DNA from: Diploptera punctata
Lineage: Eukaryota; Arthropoda; Insecta; Blattodea; Blaberidae
Assembly (NCBI GenBank): GCA_030220185.1
Contig: JASPKZ010010273.1
Location: forward strand, 1-64,000
DNA length: 64,000 nt
Direction: 5' to 3'
Positions 1 through 10,660 of the stretch are shown one piece after another (position 1 is the stretch's first letter; every line of letters begins with the position of its first letter). Made by a program: the position numbers and the translations under genes. The notes beneath the pieces were generated by a model. It searched no databases, was not told the origin of the DNA, and saw only the letters and a program-made list of their open reading frames with translations.

Positions 1-117
1 GGGGGGGGAGGGTTGAGAAGGAGTTATAAAAGAAAAAACGTCGTGACGGGGGAATACCCCAACACATTTCAGTTCTTTCATCACTCATAGTTCTTTTGTG
101 TTTGTATTATTACTATG

Positions 118-528
118 AGTCGGCCATGGTGGACTAGTGGTTATACTCCTTGCCTCTGGTCCCAAGGGTCATGGGTTCAAACCTGGCCGAGGTCAATGGA
201 TTTTTTAGGATGGAAAAATCCAAGGAGCAAGTCCTCCGGGAGGGACTTTAAGCCGTGGGTCCCGAGTCTGAAGATTTTCAGGCTCGTAAAAAATCCTTAA
301 GCCTGAATGAAAAGGCCTCTAAGCAAAATTTTCCGAATTTTCCCGTCCTAGTACTACCTTGGTTTCCTACATGTCAGTATAAGGCGGAATCCTGACCACG
401 TACCACTCAAAATGACATCTATACGAAAACAAGTGTAACTAAATTAGTATGGTTCAAATTCTTCCCTGTAGGGGGAGAGTGCCTAAATCTCTGTAAAGGG
501 AAAACATAGGCTTACAATACAAAAAAAA
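118..528 (+). mobile_element. tRNA-derived SINE, family B
   Basis: tRNA-like head GGTGGACTAGTGGTTATACT (A box) and GGGTTCAAACC (B box), then a body with GGACTTTAAGCCGTGGGTCC and a tail ending in ATACAAAAAAAA. Near-identical over its length to 22601-23011. Confidence 0.88.
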
Positions 529-579
529 GTGATAAAAAATATTCTACCTTAACAAAAAAACTATTACCATGGTGAGCTC

Positions 580-838
580 AATTTTTGACCGAAGAACTTG
601 TGAATCAAATCTTTTCCCTGGGAATTTCAAAATTCGTAATCCTATTTTTATTCTCAAGTTCTTCGGTCAACCAGAAGATGGAGTGGGAGTCAACATCCAG
701 GGCAGATGACATAAAAATCAACAGTCTGGACAAACTGATGATGGTATTTACAAACATATCGAAACATGTCAAATGAAACATCAAGAATTTATAAGGTAAG
801 GTGACCAGATTCAACTTATTTATTAAGAAGAACCTCAT
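580..838 (+). mobile_element. PLE 3'-end fragment with inverted 5' piece
   Basis: Right part: tail of a PLE protein (QPEDGVGVNIQG-like, decayed), a hammerhead-like motif at 730-775 (CTGATGA 735-741, stem II GGTAT/ATATC, GAAA 761-764, stem III AC-AT-GT, C17), then the terminal CCTCATAATTTTAC signature near 825-838. Left part: 588-655 is inverted, with GACCGAAGAACTTG repeated as its complement near 655-668. This is a short snap-back copy. Confidence 0.7.
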
Positions 839-840
839 AA

Positions 841-1737
841 TTTTACATCCTATTACAATTAATTAGTAATATTGGTAATTTTAAAAGAATAGAATTAATT
901 ATTTAATTGATTATATAAATCATTTTTTTTTAAATAGTTCCTTTATTATGGTAATTATGGGGCTCATCTTATTCAAGAGAGCATTATATACACCAACAAA
1001 TATTGATTGAATAAATATAGAAAACCTCTTGCTAGCCAAAACTAAAAAACAAAAAAAAATGCGTAAGCTACATATAAGGAAACATAATTGGCCAAAATTA
1101 TCTGTTTTTCTCTGTAGTGAGATAAAAATTATAAAAAATTGAGGATGTTATGGCAAAAGTATTTTAATTATTTTCATTAAGCATATAACAAATTTTAAAA
1201 AACATTTTGAATATATATATATATATATATATATAATTTTATTTTTGTTTTTTGCAAAGATAGAAAATTACAAATTTCAGAATAAACAGATTCCATACTC
1301 AAGTTGTTGGAACATATCAACTCAGTTTTCTTAATTTTTGAGTTAACAAGTTCTTGCTGTATATTTCCTATCTATCTTCTTAGTTAACCAGCTATTTGCT
1401 GACAACACAAAGTTCCACTACATTGTGCTATTGCTATATATTTTCAATTCTAATTAACAAAGTTCTGACTGCTTAGTTTAATACTATTGTGTCAGTTGCT
1501 TCTTTTTTTGTATTGAGGTCTGCAATATTCTTCTTACTACACTGGAACTCGCAAGTTGCAACCCTTAATGTTCAGATTTCAGTGTGACATCAAACACTTG
1601 TATCACTAGATGACAATAGATTGCTATTTTCTCCTGTTGAATACTGTGTGCATTTATATACAGTAATTTAAGCCTAAGGGCAGTATTTATGGACAATATA
1701 AAAATAAATTTAATTCAATATTGCGTTAGCACTGGAA
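841..1737. other. AT-rich intergenic or 3'-flank sequence, nothing identified
   Basis: No coding, repeat or RNA signal beyond the (AT)n run. Confidence 0.6.
1205..1240. repeat. (AT)n microsatellite
   Basis: Alternating AT run near 1212-1235. Confidence 0.9.
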
Positions 1738-2297
1738 AATAAATTTAACCTGGGTAATCGTAATTAATAAGAAAGTTAATACCCCAGATAGTAAAAAAAT
1801 CTGGAATTTATCAATTAGTTGTATAGACTGCTATGAAGAATATATAAGAAAAACAAAAGGAATTTAGACACTCCTAAACAAGAACACTTTAGAAATATAA
1901 AATGTGGTGAAATTGAAAAATCAGCTTTAGCAGCTCATAGTTTGCTAGTGTCATAAAATTGAAGAAGAAGCTAAACTTTTAAAACATTTGGCAAAACCCT
2001 TGGATTTAACAGTTTGGAAAAGATGTACATTCAGAAAAACAAATTTAGATCCATGAATTTTTCAATTCCTAGTGAGCAAAATTTGATCTCAAAGTTCATC
2101 AAATCAACAGCAGATGGCAATTTTCAAGATGAAGTTGTAGACCGAAATTCTACAGTCGTAAAGATGGCTGAAGAAGAAAGGGATTCCTCTTGAAACTGCA
2201 GTACCATGCTTGAAGAACACGAAGTATGTAGTGAGATGCGACTCACTTTTTATTAGTTATCAACTTCAAAACCTTATAATTTTACTTCCCATAATTT
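1738..2297 (+). pseudogene. Degraded PLE C-terminal copy with GIY-YIG remnant
   Basis: Shifted frames give a GIYQL...CYEEYI-like remnant of the GIY-YIG domain, then HFRNIKCGEIEKSALAAHSL and LTVWKRCTFRKTNLDP-like tail sequence. It ends with the terminal CTTATAATTTTACTTCCC signature at about 2273-2290. No reverse-transcriptase part is present. It contains the hammerhead motif at 2164-2207. Confidence 0.8.
2164..2207 (+). ncRNA. Hammerhead-ribozyme motif in PLE 3' region
   Basis: CTGAAGA 2168-2174, stem II GAAAGG/CCTCTT with one mismatch, GAAA 2192-2195, stem III ACT-GC-AGT, A17 at 2203, stem I ATGG (2164-2167) with CCAT (2204-2207). The layout matches the 10615 motif but with different paired bases. 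Confidence 0.72.
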
Positions 2298-2439
2298 ATT
2301 TATGAGATAATATTATTGCCATTTTTGAGCATTATAAAAGTGGACAAAAATATTTCAGAGTATTCAATTGACAATAACACATAATTACAGGCATAATTGA
2401 GTTAAAGATTATTTATTAACAAAGTTTTGTGAGTATTGA

Positions 2440-2625
2440 TGTTTTTATTATTAATTTAACACTTTTCACTGAAGGATAAATTATATTTCAAGAGAAAAAA
2501 CTGTACGCTCATACTGGGATTTGAACACAGGACCTTTGGGTTTCTAGGCCAATGCTCACCACTGAGTTACCTGAGAAACTCCAATCTAAATGCAAATTTT
2601 TCTCTTATATAGGTCTAACCCAAAA
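2440..2625 (-). mobile_element. tRNA-bearing element (family C), diverged
   Basis: Tail TTTTTATTATTAATTTAACA, arm GATAAATTATATTTCAAGAG, tRNA-like segment on the minus strand (B-box arm complement GGGATTTGAACACAGG), then AATTTTTCTCTTATATAGG. Confidence 0.75.
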
Positions 2626-2894
2626 ATACTCAAAATTAGAACAGAATTTTACAACATATTTCAAGAGACATACAATATTAACACATTATTTATTTAAAAT
2701 AACAGACATAAAAGTCGTAAAAGACAATAATTCATTTTCACAGTCTGCAAACATATAATTTCTATTGGAGATTTCTGTTCTCATGTTTCTTTAGCTATGG
2801 CCACGATTATTTGAATGTTTTAAATAAGATTCAGGTATGTAATACTTATGGTATTTTTACGGGATATTGGTACAGTAATTCTTATTGCAGTATT

Positions 2895-3175
2895 TCTTTT
2901 ATTATTCAATGCCCCAGATTGTCATTTTGACATTTCTGGTGTTCTCTCTTGGCATTGGCATAATTGTAACCCATTTCTGATGTTGTGCCCCGATGATATG
3001 TTGGGTGATAATGATAATGAAACACCAGGAGAGTTCTTAACCTAAATTCCAGACCATGAGGAACCACAGGAATATTTCCTTTAAGGAAAAATTCCTATAG
3101 TTTGACCAGAAATCGAACCCAGAACCTAATGAACAGTAGCCAGAAATACTGACCACTAGCCCATGAGGCTGGTTG
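2895..3175. repeat. Repeat family F copy
   Basis: CATTTCTGGTGTTCTCTC, TGGCATTGGCATAATTGTAACCC (in part), CCGATGATATG and CAGGAGAGTTCTTAACC; related to 40575-40790, 41305-41490 and 42265-42440. Nature unknown. Confidence 0.65.
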
Positions 3176-3949
3176 TAATATACAAGCTAAAAAGGACATA
3201 AATAATTTACAAAATTATGTTGAATACCGCCATACTGAACAAAGTGAGTTACAACTTTATGCATGATGCAGTTAGCATGCTCTATGAGTGGCTTATAATT
3301 ATGCCCATGAAATATAGAACTTTTATAGGAAAAAATCACTATGAGGTTTAATTTAAGATTAAAGTTCAATTATTTATCAGATAAACAACTTTGTGAGTGA
3401 CAAAAAGCTTTTTAAATATGGAATACTAATTGTTTTCCAGCTGAGTAACTCGATGATACATGAGTGCATGCATAAATACCTGCCTAAAACTTTATTATGA
3501 ATAAACAAATGCAACAAGAATATATTCTGAACCATTATAGGAAATATCACTATGAGGTTTAATTAAAAAAATTTAATTTTAAGGATATATTCCATTGCCA
3601 ACATAAATTAAGCAATAAATTTAATTTCAGCATTTAAAATACACCATAACTAAAGAATTAAAACTTGTTGGCATGACAGAAGACTCATTGCATGCAAGCA
3701 GACAGCTGCTCTCACGTCCACATGTGCAATTAGAGAAATGAATGATCATCACGTCAGTATAGGAGTGACAATTTATCAGCATGTCAAATTCCCCAGCAAT
3801 TGTAGGTGCTTTTCTCAACCAGGAGCTGCTATTTTTGTAGCTATCCAAATTGCTCACAACAATATGTGGTTACTAGTCCCAAACTGGCCCAAATTCCATG
3901 AGAAAGTTTCATGCCCCAAGGTACTCGAACTAGCTCTTCTCATGCTCTG

Positions 3950-4200
3950 TTTTTGTTAGAAACAAGATTATGAATTTTGAAATTCCTGGGAAAAAATTTG
4001 ATTTGCAAGTTCTTTGGTCAGCCAAAAGATGGAGTGGAAGCCGACTTCCAGGACCGACAACATAAAATTCAACAGTCTGTAAAAGCTGATGATGGTACAC
4101 ATGATTATACCAAAATATGTTCAAATAGAACACAATAAGTTATGAGGTACGATGACTCCAGATTCACCTTATTTATTATGAAGTACTCATAATGTTACTT
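3950..4200 (+). mobile_element. PLE 3'-end fragment
   Basis: Remnant of the FEIPG...QVLWSAKRWSGS-type PLE C-terminus, a decayed hammerhead (CTGATGA 4086-4092, stem II TGGTA/TACCA intact, GAAA lost), then ATGAGGT and the terminal CTCATAATGTTACTTCCTA signature near 4188-4206. It lies about 150 bases from the 3' border of the last visible CCP exon. Confidence 0.75.
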
Positions 4201-4350
4201 CCTAATGTAATTTATTAATTCTGATTCAAAATTACTCTGCTTTAGAATGGATTCTCTTGGGGGACAAAATATGGATGATAACTAATAATAGATTGGATAT
4301 CCTACGAATGCAACTTGCAGGTTCCAGTGTACTTTACTTTTGTTGCTAAC

Positions 4351-4578
4351 CTTGCTTGGATCCTGATCACAAAAGTCAAGTAAAGTTTCACAGAAGTGCC
4401 GTCCCATCTGCTCATAATCTTGTGTTGTAAAGTGTGTTCCTGTTCTGCCTCCAAGTGATGAACCACCAAAAGATGCCTCCATAGTGTAGCTATTTGCAAC
4501 CCCCATCATCCAGACAACAACTCTGCCTGTTCCTTCCTTGCATCTTTGTATACGGAACTTACAACTTTCAAATGAAAA
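4351..4578 (-). CDS. AGBL2/3-like: CCP exon with catalytic Glu ([12 protein letters not shown]), last one seen
   Basis: 228 nt, 76 codons. Acceptor ATTGTTGCAG|TTT; proposed donor AAG|GTTAGC. The peptide contains [37 protein letters not shown] and [20 protein letters not shown]. The Glu in Y-T-M-E-A-S is the general base of M14 enzymes, and G-T-H-F-T-x-x-D-x-x-x-M-G-x-x-F-C is the CCP C-terminal helix. GTTAGC is a weak donor. If unused, the frame runs on 22 codons to a stop at 4282, which would make this the terminal exon. No further exon is recognised between 1 and 4350. Confidence 0.9.
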
Positions 4579-4959
4579 CTGCAACAATACACACTTTTTC
4601 CATTATTATTAAGTATAAGATATATTTTTTCTAGTTATACAATGAAGGTATCATAAACATATAGTGCTTTCTTTATTTCTTTCTGTTATACTGAAATAAA
4701 CTATTAAACAGCAGGAAAGTATTGCAGGGAGTAAAGAGCTGAAAGTGTGTGTGTGTTGTTTGTTTGTGTTCCAAAGCTACCCATTGCACTTTTTGGGCCT
4801 AAGATTCTGTATTCATTGGAAAGCATTTCTGTAATCTATTTTTTATGTATGCACAATTTTGGCAGACCATATTACAGTATGTCTAGAAAGCAGTGTATGA
4901 TGATTGTATGTTTTTTAGCATTTGTGTAATGTGTGTGTTGTGTCAAAGAGGATGATGAG

Positions 4960-5470
4960 GAGGTAAAAGAGGGTGAAATTTAGTCTGGTATATTTGAATT
5001 ATATTTTAATAATTTATATTATTAGTCTATTAAGAGACGTAAATGTGAAACTGTCAAGGTTTCAAATGATATGTGGAACTATACATAAAACATTAAAGAA
5101 CATAACAAGAAGAGATACTAGATTGAAGTTTTATAAAACATTGGCAGTTCCTGCATTACTTCATGGGAGTGAAACTTGGGTAATGACCAAAAAATTACAA
5201 AGTAGAATACAAAGTGTAGAAATGAAATTCCTTAGAAGAAAAAAGGCTGCACAAAAGTGGATTGGTTAAAGAATGAAGATATAAGAGTAGAGTCAAATAT
5301 ATATCCATTAAATGATAAAATCAAGGATATAGAGAAAAATGGTTTAGACATGTAGAAAGAATGAACGTAACAAGATTACCAAAAGAAGCATTTAACTACA
5401 AGCCAAGAGGTTCAAGGAATGTAGGAAGGCCAGTGAAAAGATGGACAGAATAACTGTGAGGCAGAACAGG
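4960..5470 (+). pseudogene. Non-LTR fragment, family N2
   Basis: Plus-strand codons 4973-5269 include VNVKLSRFQMICGTIHKTLK, LKFYKTLAVPALLHGSETWV and SVEMKFLRR. A frameshifted tail follows (RHVERMNVTRLPKEAFNYKP-like, then RNVGRPVKRWTE). This is the region after the reverse transcriptase, homologous to the 21.6-kb copy. A (GAA)n run at 5491-5512 ends it. Confidence 0.87.
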
Positions 5471-5524
5471 CATTTTGCCTAGCCCGTGAAGTGAAGAAGA
5501 AGAAGAAGAAGAAGGTCTGGTATG

Positions 5525-5705
5525 TTTTTATTATTCATTTCATACATCTCAATGCTGGATAAATCATATTTGAAGAGAAAAATTATACCCAGGACCAGCT
5601 ATCTGGGCCCAGATAGCTCAGTCGGTAGAGCATTGGTCTGGAAAGCCAAAGGTCCTGGGTTCGAGTCCCAGTCTAAGCATATAATTTTTCTCTTCAAATA
5701 TGATT
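5525..5705 (+). mobile_element. tRNA-bearing foldback element (family C), 181 bp
   Basis: Target duplication GGTCTGGTATG (5514-5524 and 5706-5716). Outer tail TTATTCATTTCATACATCTC, then inverted arms AATCATATTTGAAGAGAAAA and its complement around a tRNA-like body at 5607-5680 (AGATAGCTCAGTCGGTAGAG; GGGTTCGAGTCCC; anticodon-arm TTGGT-CTGGAAA-GCCAA). Layout matches the PLE foldbacks. Confidence 0.87.
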
Positions 5706-6327
5706 GGTCTGGTATGCCTATCCAAAGGACAAATTATTCCAACTGTACTATATGCCTTCTCAACACATGTGCTGTAGAGGTAGTTTGGGAATTAACTCAG
5801 CATTTGGTGCAAATCTAGCAATTATAAATTGTGTATCAACACTCCTAGTTAAATATTTTGATTTCAAACGCAATATTCAAATATTTAAAGATGGATTATT
5901 GTATGTAAAATAAATAAGATTAAAAGGTAAAAGTAAAAATTCTTGACAATATGAGATAAGTTCAAAGATAAAAATAAATTGAGCTTTTATAGGAAAAAAT
6001 CATTATGAAGTTTAATTTAAGACTAAATTAAAATGCTTCATACCTCACCTCATATCCAGCCTTCTAAGTAGTAATCATAAAAATAAATATTTAAAAATGT
6101 CATATGAAATAATATGAGATACCAGAAGAAGAAAGTCCTTATCTTATAATAAGAGATTAAAGTAAGAACTGAATATATAAATTATTAGGTTATCTGAATG
6201 AAAAGGGTTCTTGTTGCTTTGCTAGAGACAAGAGATGGAACTCCAGACAATGTAAGTAGGTAAATTAAGACATTTTGTCTGTACATTCTCACCTCTTTTG
6301 GCAACCATAAGAGGTAAGAATGTACTG

Positions 6328-6566
6328 TTAAGTTATGTAGTTAGGAAATAACACTATGAGGATTCTTTAATTTATGTTCAGATATTTTTGACTCACCTCA
6401 TACTTCTTAACTCCCTTGCAAACCCAGGTTTCATCACTGCATTTGTGACATTCTCAATGCTGTATCATGTTCACATTGAGAATGTCACAAATGCAGTGAT
6501 GAAACCTGGGTTTGCAAGGGAGTTAAGAAGTATGAGGTGAGTTAAAAACAACTGAACATAAAAAAA
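6328..6566. mobile_element. PLE-derived foldback element, 239 bp, nested
   Basis: Target duplication AATGTACTG at 6319-6327 and 6567-6575. Tail TAGGAAATAACACTATGAGG at the left, then inverted arms of about 100 bp (CTCACCTCATACTTCTTAAC against its complement) around a short centre near 6460-6475. The element interrupts another PLE foldback (about 6210-6622), whose arms GACATTTTGTCTGTACATTC and GAATGTACTG-GCAAAATGTC sit either side and whose terminal CTTAATGTTACTTCCT follows. Confidence 0.82.
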
Positions 6567-6734
6567 AATGTACTGGCAAAATGTCTTAATTATTAAACAA
6601 ACCTCTTAATGTTACTTCCTATTGTATTTTAAAATGTAAGTAGAATTTAAAAACATATGTTATATTTCCTGGGTATGCTGATAACTTGTCAAAATTAAAT
6701 ATATATTAATATTTTATAAATAATAATAATTTTA

Positions 6735-6903
6735 AACAGAAATTCCCAGTTATATGGATGTGAAACATGGACTCTTACTTTATGCGAGAAGAACAGATTA
6801 CGAGTATTTGATAATAAAGTTTGTAGGACAATTTTTGGAGCAAAGAGAGATGAATAGACAGATGAATGAGAAGACTACATAACAGCAAGCTACATAATTT
6901 ATT
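6735..6903 (+). mobile_element. Non-LTR retrotransposon fragment (family N1, post-RT region)
   Basis: Encodes QLYGCETWTLTLCEKNRLRV-like sequence, then a GAKRDE*TDE*-like remnant. This matches the region just after the reverse transcriptase in the full-length copy at 46528-49820 (there LYGCETWTLTLREERRLQVF). Frames are broken. It abuts the PLE tail at about 6905. Confidence 0.8.
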
Positions 6904-6904
6904 T

Positions 6905-7185
6905 GAAAATACAATAGGAAGTAATATTATGAGGTTTTACTTAATAAATAAGTTTGGTCTGTATTATTCTTACTTCATATGGTTGTTTCTATTAGACATA
7001 TGTTTCAAGGCATGTTTGCCCATTTTCAGTTGGTACAGACTGATTTTTCCCAAGTTCTTATTGTCAGCCCTGGATCTCGACTCCTACTCCCTCTTTCTGT
7101 GGTCCAAAGGACTCTCCCTGGGAATTACAAAATTCATAATTCTCTCCTTGTTCTTCTGTATGTAAGAATAATACAAACAAACTTA
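6905..7185 (-). mobile_element. PLE 3'-end fragment with near-complete hammerhead
   Basis: Terminal tail at the left (AATAGGAAGTAATATTATGAGGT region), then on the minus strand stem-III-type GAAACATATGTC, stem II GGGCA/TGCCT and CTGAAAA (one substitution, G8 to A, of CTGANGA) around 6985-7045. Upstream PLE C-terminal codons read through 7180. The core substitution predicts an inactive ribozyme. Confidence 0.68.
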
Positions 7186-7424
7186 TTTATTATCCCATTT
7201 AACTCGTATGACGTGACGTTCACGCACACTGTAGTGAGGCCCAGTCTTCGAATACTGTGACATTCACGTCAAGCGCACGAGCTCATATATTTTGCAATAA
7301 CTTCCAAACTACCCCATAGATATATTTAATTAATGTTGGGAAGTAAACATTATGAGGTATAATCATTAAAAATCATCGGAGAAACATATTGTTTAAATAA
7401 CTCACCTCATAGGATTCATGCTTC

Positions 7425-7470
7425 CATGATATCGCGATTTCAAACATAATCATGTTCATCGTCAGCCATA
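7425..7470 (-). ncRNA. Hammerhead-ribozyme motif (PLE, minus arm)
   Basis: Exact inverted counterpart of the 10615-10660 motif: CTGACGA is the complement of 7459-7465 and GAAA the complement of 7438-7441. Stem II is AACAT/ATGTT, stem III ATC/GAT, stem I TATGG/TCATG. It overlaps the stop codon of the minus-arm PLE frame. The two arms could fold either as two ribozymes or as one long hairpin that hides both. Confidence 0.78.
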
Positions 7471-9117
7471 ACTCCGACTGTTGAAATTCTTCGGCCGTCA
7501 ACTATTCTATTGTCGCCATCTTCAGTGCTGCTATCTATGGTTGAATTTATGAACTTCGAAATCAATGTAATTTCGTTAGGGATATCAAAATTCATTGATC
7601 TATTTTCGTTTTTCTGAATGTATATTTTTTCCCAAACTGTCAATTCCAAAGGTTTCTCTACTTGTTTTAAAAGTTTAGCTTCTCTTCCAATTTTATGATG
7701 TTCTAATAAACTATGTGCAGCAATTGCAGATTTTTCAATTTCACAATTTTTAATATTTCTGAAATGTTCTTTTGTCCGAATTTCCAAATTCCTTTTAGTT
7801 TTTCCTATATAAACTTTATTGCAATCTTCACAATTTATTTGATAAATTCCAGATTTCTTACTGTCTGGAACTTTGACTTTTTTATTGGTACTTAGAAGAT
7901 TACCCAGACTAAATTTATTTATTGGTGCCAAAAAAATGTTGTATTTGTCAAAAATTTTTTGAAATTTCCTATGCATTTCAGGATGGTAAGTAATTTTCTT
8001 GTATTTTTTCTTTTCTTTGCAATTTTGTAAAGTAGTATATTCATTAAGTCTTTTATTGTGTTTGAATTTCTTCAACTTATTTATAATTAATTCTTTATCA
8101 AAACCATTTAATCTAGCAGTGTTTAAGATATGTTTAAACTCTTTATTGAAATTTTCTTCGTTTAATGGTACATTTGTCAATCTGTAAATTAAGCTATTGA
8201 ATATTGCATGCTTATGAGCAATGTGATTGAAGCCTGATGATTTAATGTAATTATCTGTATGAGTTCCTTTTCTAAATATATCAAATTCAATTTTCAGTGT
8301 TTGATCATTCCTAATTATACATAAATCCAAAAAGGAATTTTGTTTTCTTTTTCTAATTCGACGGTAAGCTTTACTGATTCATCCTGAAGGTTAATAATTT
8401 AAGAGCATCTTCAATATCCTTAGAATTTATTATTGCAAAAATATCATCCACATATCTGTACCAAGTCTTAAACATCCATGGGTATGCTTTAGTGATTTGA
8501 CACTCCAAGTAACTCATGAACAAATCAGCTAAAAATGGTGAAAGCGGATTACCCATTGACAAACCCGAAACCTGTTGGTAAAATTTTTCATTATAGGTAA
8601 AATAAGAATTACTGACACATAGCTTAGTAAGAGTTATAAATTCCTCTAATATTTCATTTTTAATATTTAAAGAACTTAACCATTTCCTCAAAAAATTTAG
8701 CATTTTTTCAACTGGTATACTAGGAAACAATGAAATTACATCAAATGAAACCAATCTGTCATCATGTCCTAGACTCATATTTTCCAATTTGTCAACCAAT
8801 TCCAAAGAGTTCTGAATACTTTTAGTGTCAAATTTGGGAAACTCATTAAATTTTTGTACTAGCCATTTAGATAAATAATAGCATGGTGAACCAATGTTGT
8901 TGACTATAGGTCTCATCTTATTACCAATTTTATGAATCTTTGGTAGACCGTACATTCTAGGATTCGATGGATTGGACACTTTTAATTTAAATTTTTCTTG
9001 TTTTGTTAAAGTATATTTTATTTGTTTCAAAGTATTATCAAATGATTTAATAGCTTTAGGTAAAGGATCTTTTTTCAATTCCAAAAATTCTTTTGATTCT
9101 AAGAGATTGTCCATCAA
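7440..9117 (-). CDS. PLE reverse transcriptase-GIY-YIG protein, minus arm, frameshifted
   Basis: Two open segments (8371-9117 and 7440-8330) form one PLE protein split by a lost A near 8385. The first holds PRMYGLPKIHK, VSFDVISLFPSIP, LSMGNPLSPFLADLF and YRYVDDIFAI, the PLE reverse-transcriptase core with a YVDD active site. The second holds the GIY-YIG endonuclease: SGIYQINCEDCNKVYIGKTK then R-T-K-E-H, with the Cys pair common in PLEs, and ends GVMADDEHDYV. The N-terminal region typical of PLEs is missing, so this is a 5' truncation. The stop codon TGA (7440-7442 complement) overlaps the GAAA box of the hammerhead motif at 7425-7470. Confidence 0.92.
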
Positions 9118-10646
9118 TCCTAGAATGTACGGTCTACCAAAGATTCATAAAATTGGTAATAAGATGAGACCTATAGTCAACAACATTGGTTCACCATGCT
9201 ATTATTTATCTAAATGGCTAGTACAAAAATTTAATGAGTTTCCCAAATTTGACACTAAAAGTATTCAGAACTCTTTGGAATTGGTTGACAAATTGGAAAA
9301 TATGAGTCTAGGACATGATGACAGATTGGTTTCATTTGATGTAATTTCATTGTTTCCTAGTATACCAGTTGAAAAAATGCTAAATTTTTTGAGGAAATGG
9401 TTAAGTTCTTTAAATATTAAAAATGAAATATTAGAGGAATTTATAACTCTTACTAAGCTATGTGTCAGTAATTCTTATTTTACCTATAATGAAAAATTTT
9501 ACCAACAGGTTTCGGGTTTGTCAATGGGTAATCCGCTTTCACCATTTTTAGCTGATTTGTTCATGAGTTACTTGGAGTGTCAAATCACTAAAGCATACCC
9601 ATGGATGTTTAAGACTTGGTACAGATATGTGGATGATATTTTTGCAATAATAAATTCTAAGGATATTGAAGATGCTCTTAAATTATTAAACCTTCAAGAT
9701 GAATCAGTAAAGTTTACCGTCGAATTAGAAAAAGAAAACAAAATTCCTTTTTTGGATTTATGTATAATTAGGAATGATCAAACACTGAAAATTGAATTGA
9801 TATATTTAGAAAAGGAACTCATACAGATAATTACATTAAATCATCAGGCTTCAATCACATTGCTCATAAGCATGCAATATTCAATAGCTTAATTTACAGA
9901 TTGACAAATGTACCATTAAACGAAGAAAATTTCAATAAAGAGTTTTAAACATATCTTAAACACTGCTAGATTAAATGGTTTTGATAAAGAATTAATTATA
10001 AATAAGTTGAAGAAATTCAAACACAATAAAAGACTTAATGAATATACTACTTTACAAAATTGCAAAGAAAAGAAAAAATACAAGAAAATTACTTACCATC
10101 CTGAAATGCATAGGAAATTTCAAAAAATTTTTGACAAATACAACATTTTTTTGGCACCAATAAATAAATTTAGTCTGGGTAATCTTCTAAGTACCAATAA
10201 AAAAGTCAAAGTTCCAGACAGTAAGAAATCTGGAATTTATCAAATAAATTGTGAAGATTGCAATAAAGTTTATATAGGAAAAACTAAAAGGAATTTGGAA
10301 ATTCGGACAAAAGAACATTTCAGAAATATTAAAAATTGTGAAATTGAAAAATCTGCAATTGCTGCACATAGTTTATTAGAACATCATAAAATTGGAAAGA
10401 GAAGCTAAACTTTTAAAACAAGTAGAGAAACCTTTGGAATTGACAGTTTGGGAAAAAATATACATTCAGAAAAACAAAAATAGATCAATGAATTTTGATA
10501 TCCCTAACGAAATTACATTGATTTCGAAGTTCATAAATTCAACCATAGATAGCAGCACTGAAGATGGCGACAATAGAATAGTTGACGGCCGAAGAAGATT
10601 TCAACAGTCGGAGTTATGGCTGACGATGAACATGATTATGTTTGAA
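9117..10646 (+). pseudogene. PLE reverse transcriptase-GIY-YIG protein, plus arm, several frameshifts
   Basis: Same protein as the minus arm. The frame opened at 8972 is chimeric: its first 48 residues read the opposite strand of the left arm, and true PLE sequence starts at NPRMYGLPKIHK (YVDD at residues 219-222 of that frame). The remainder lies in frames 10007-10408 (GIY-YIG) and 10392-10733. Frame breaks near 9799, 9945, 10395 and 10597 are single-base length changes, mostly in short homopolymers, relative to the otherwise matching minus arm. Those breaks may be sequencing errors rather than decay. Confidence 0.9.
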
Positions 10647-10660
10647 ATCGCGATATCATG
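10615..10660 (+). ncRNA. Hammerhead-ribozyme motif (PLE, plus arm)
   Basis: CTGACGA at 10620-10626, then T, stem II GAACAT-gatt-ATGTTT, GAAA at 10644-10647, short stem III ATC-GC-GAT and H17=A at 10655. Stem I TTATGG/TCATG(G) is formed by 10615-10619 with 10656-10660. Predicted self-cleavage is after 10655. The core also encodes the last PLE codons (Ala-Asp-Asp), and TGA (10643-10645) overlaps GAAA. Short-stem-III hammerheads in PLEs are known; activity here is inferred. Confidence 0.8.

Noticed and set aside
720..780. Fully intact hammerhead at 730-775
   Set aside because: Core bases and stem II are present but stem I does not pair, so I list it only as a motif within the PLE fragment rather than as a separate ribozyme.
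5607..5680. Possible functional tRNA gene
   Set aside because: It lies inside a 181-bp element with inverted arms and a target duplication, and relatives with different anticodon loops occur at 16.5, 30.4, 31.4 and 38.1 kb; a mobile tRNA-like body fits better.
8972..9115. N-terminal 48 residues of the 306-codon PLE frame
   Set aside because: They read the antisense strand of the left PLE arm; the true PLE protein begins upstream of PRMYGLPKIHK and is truncated here.
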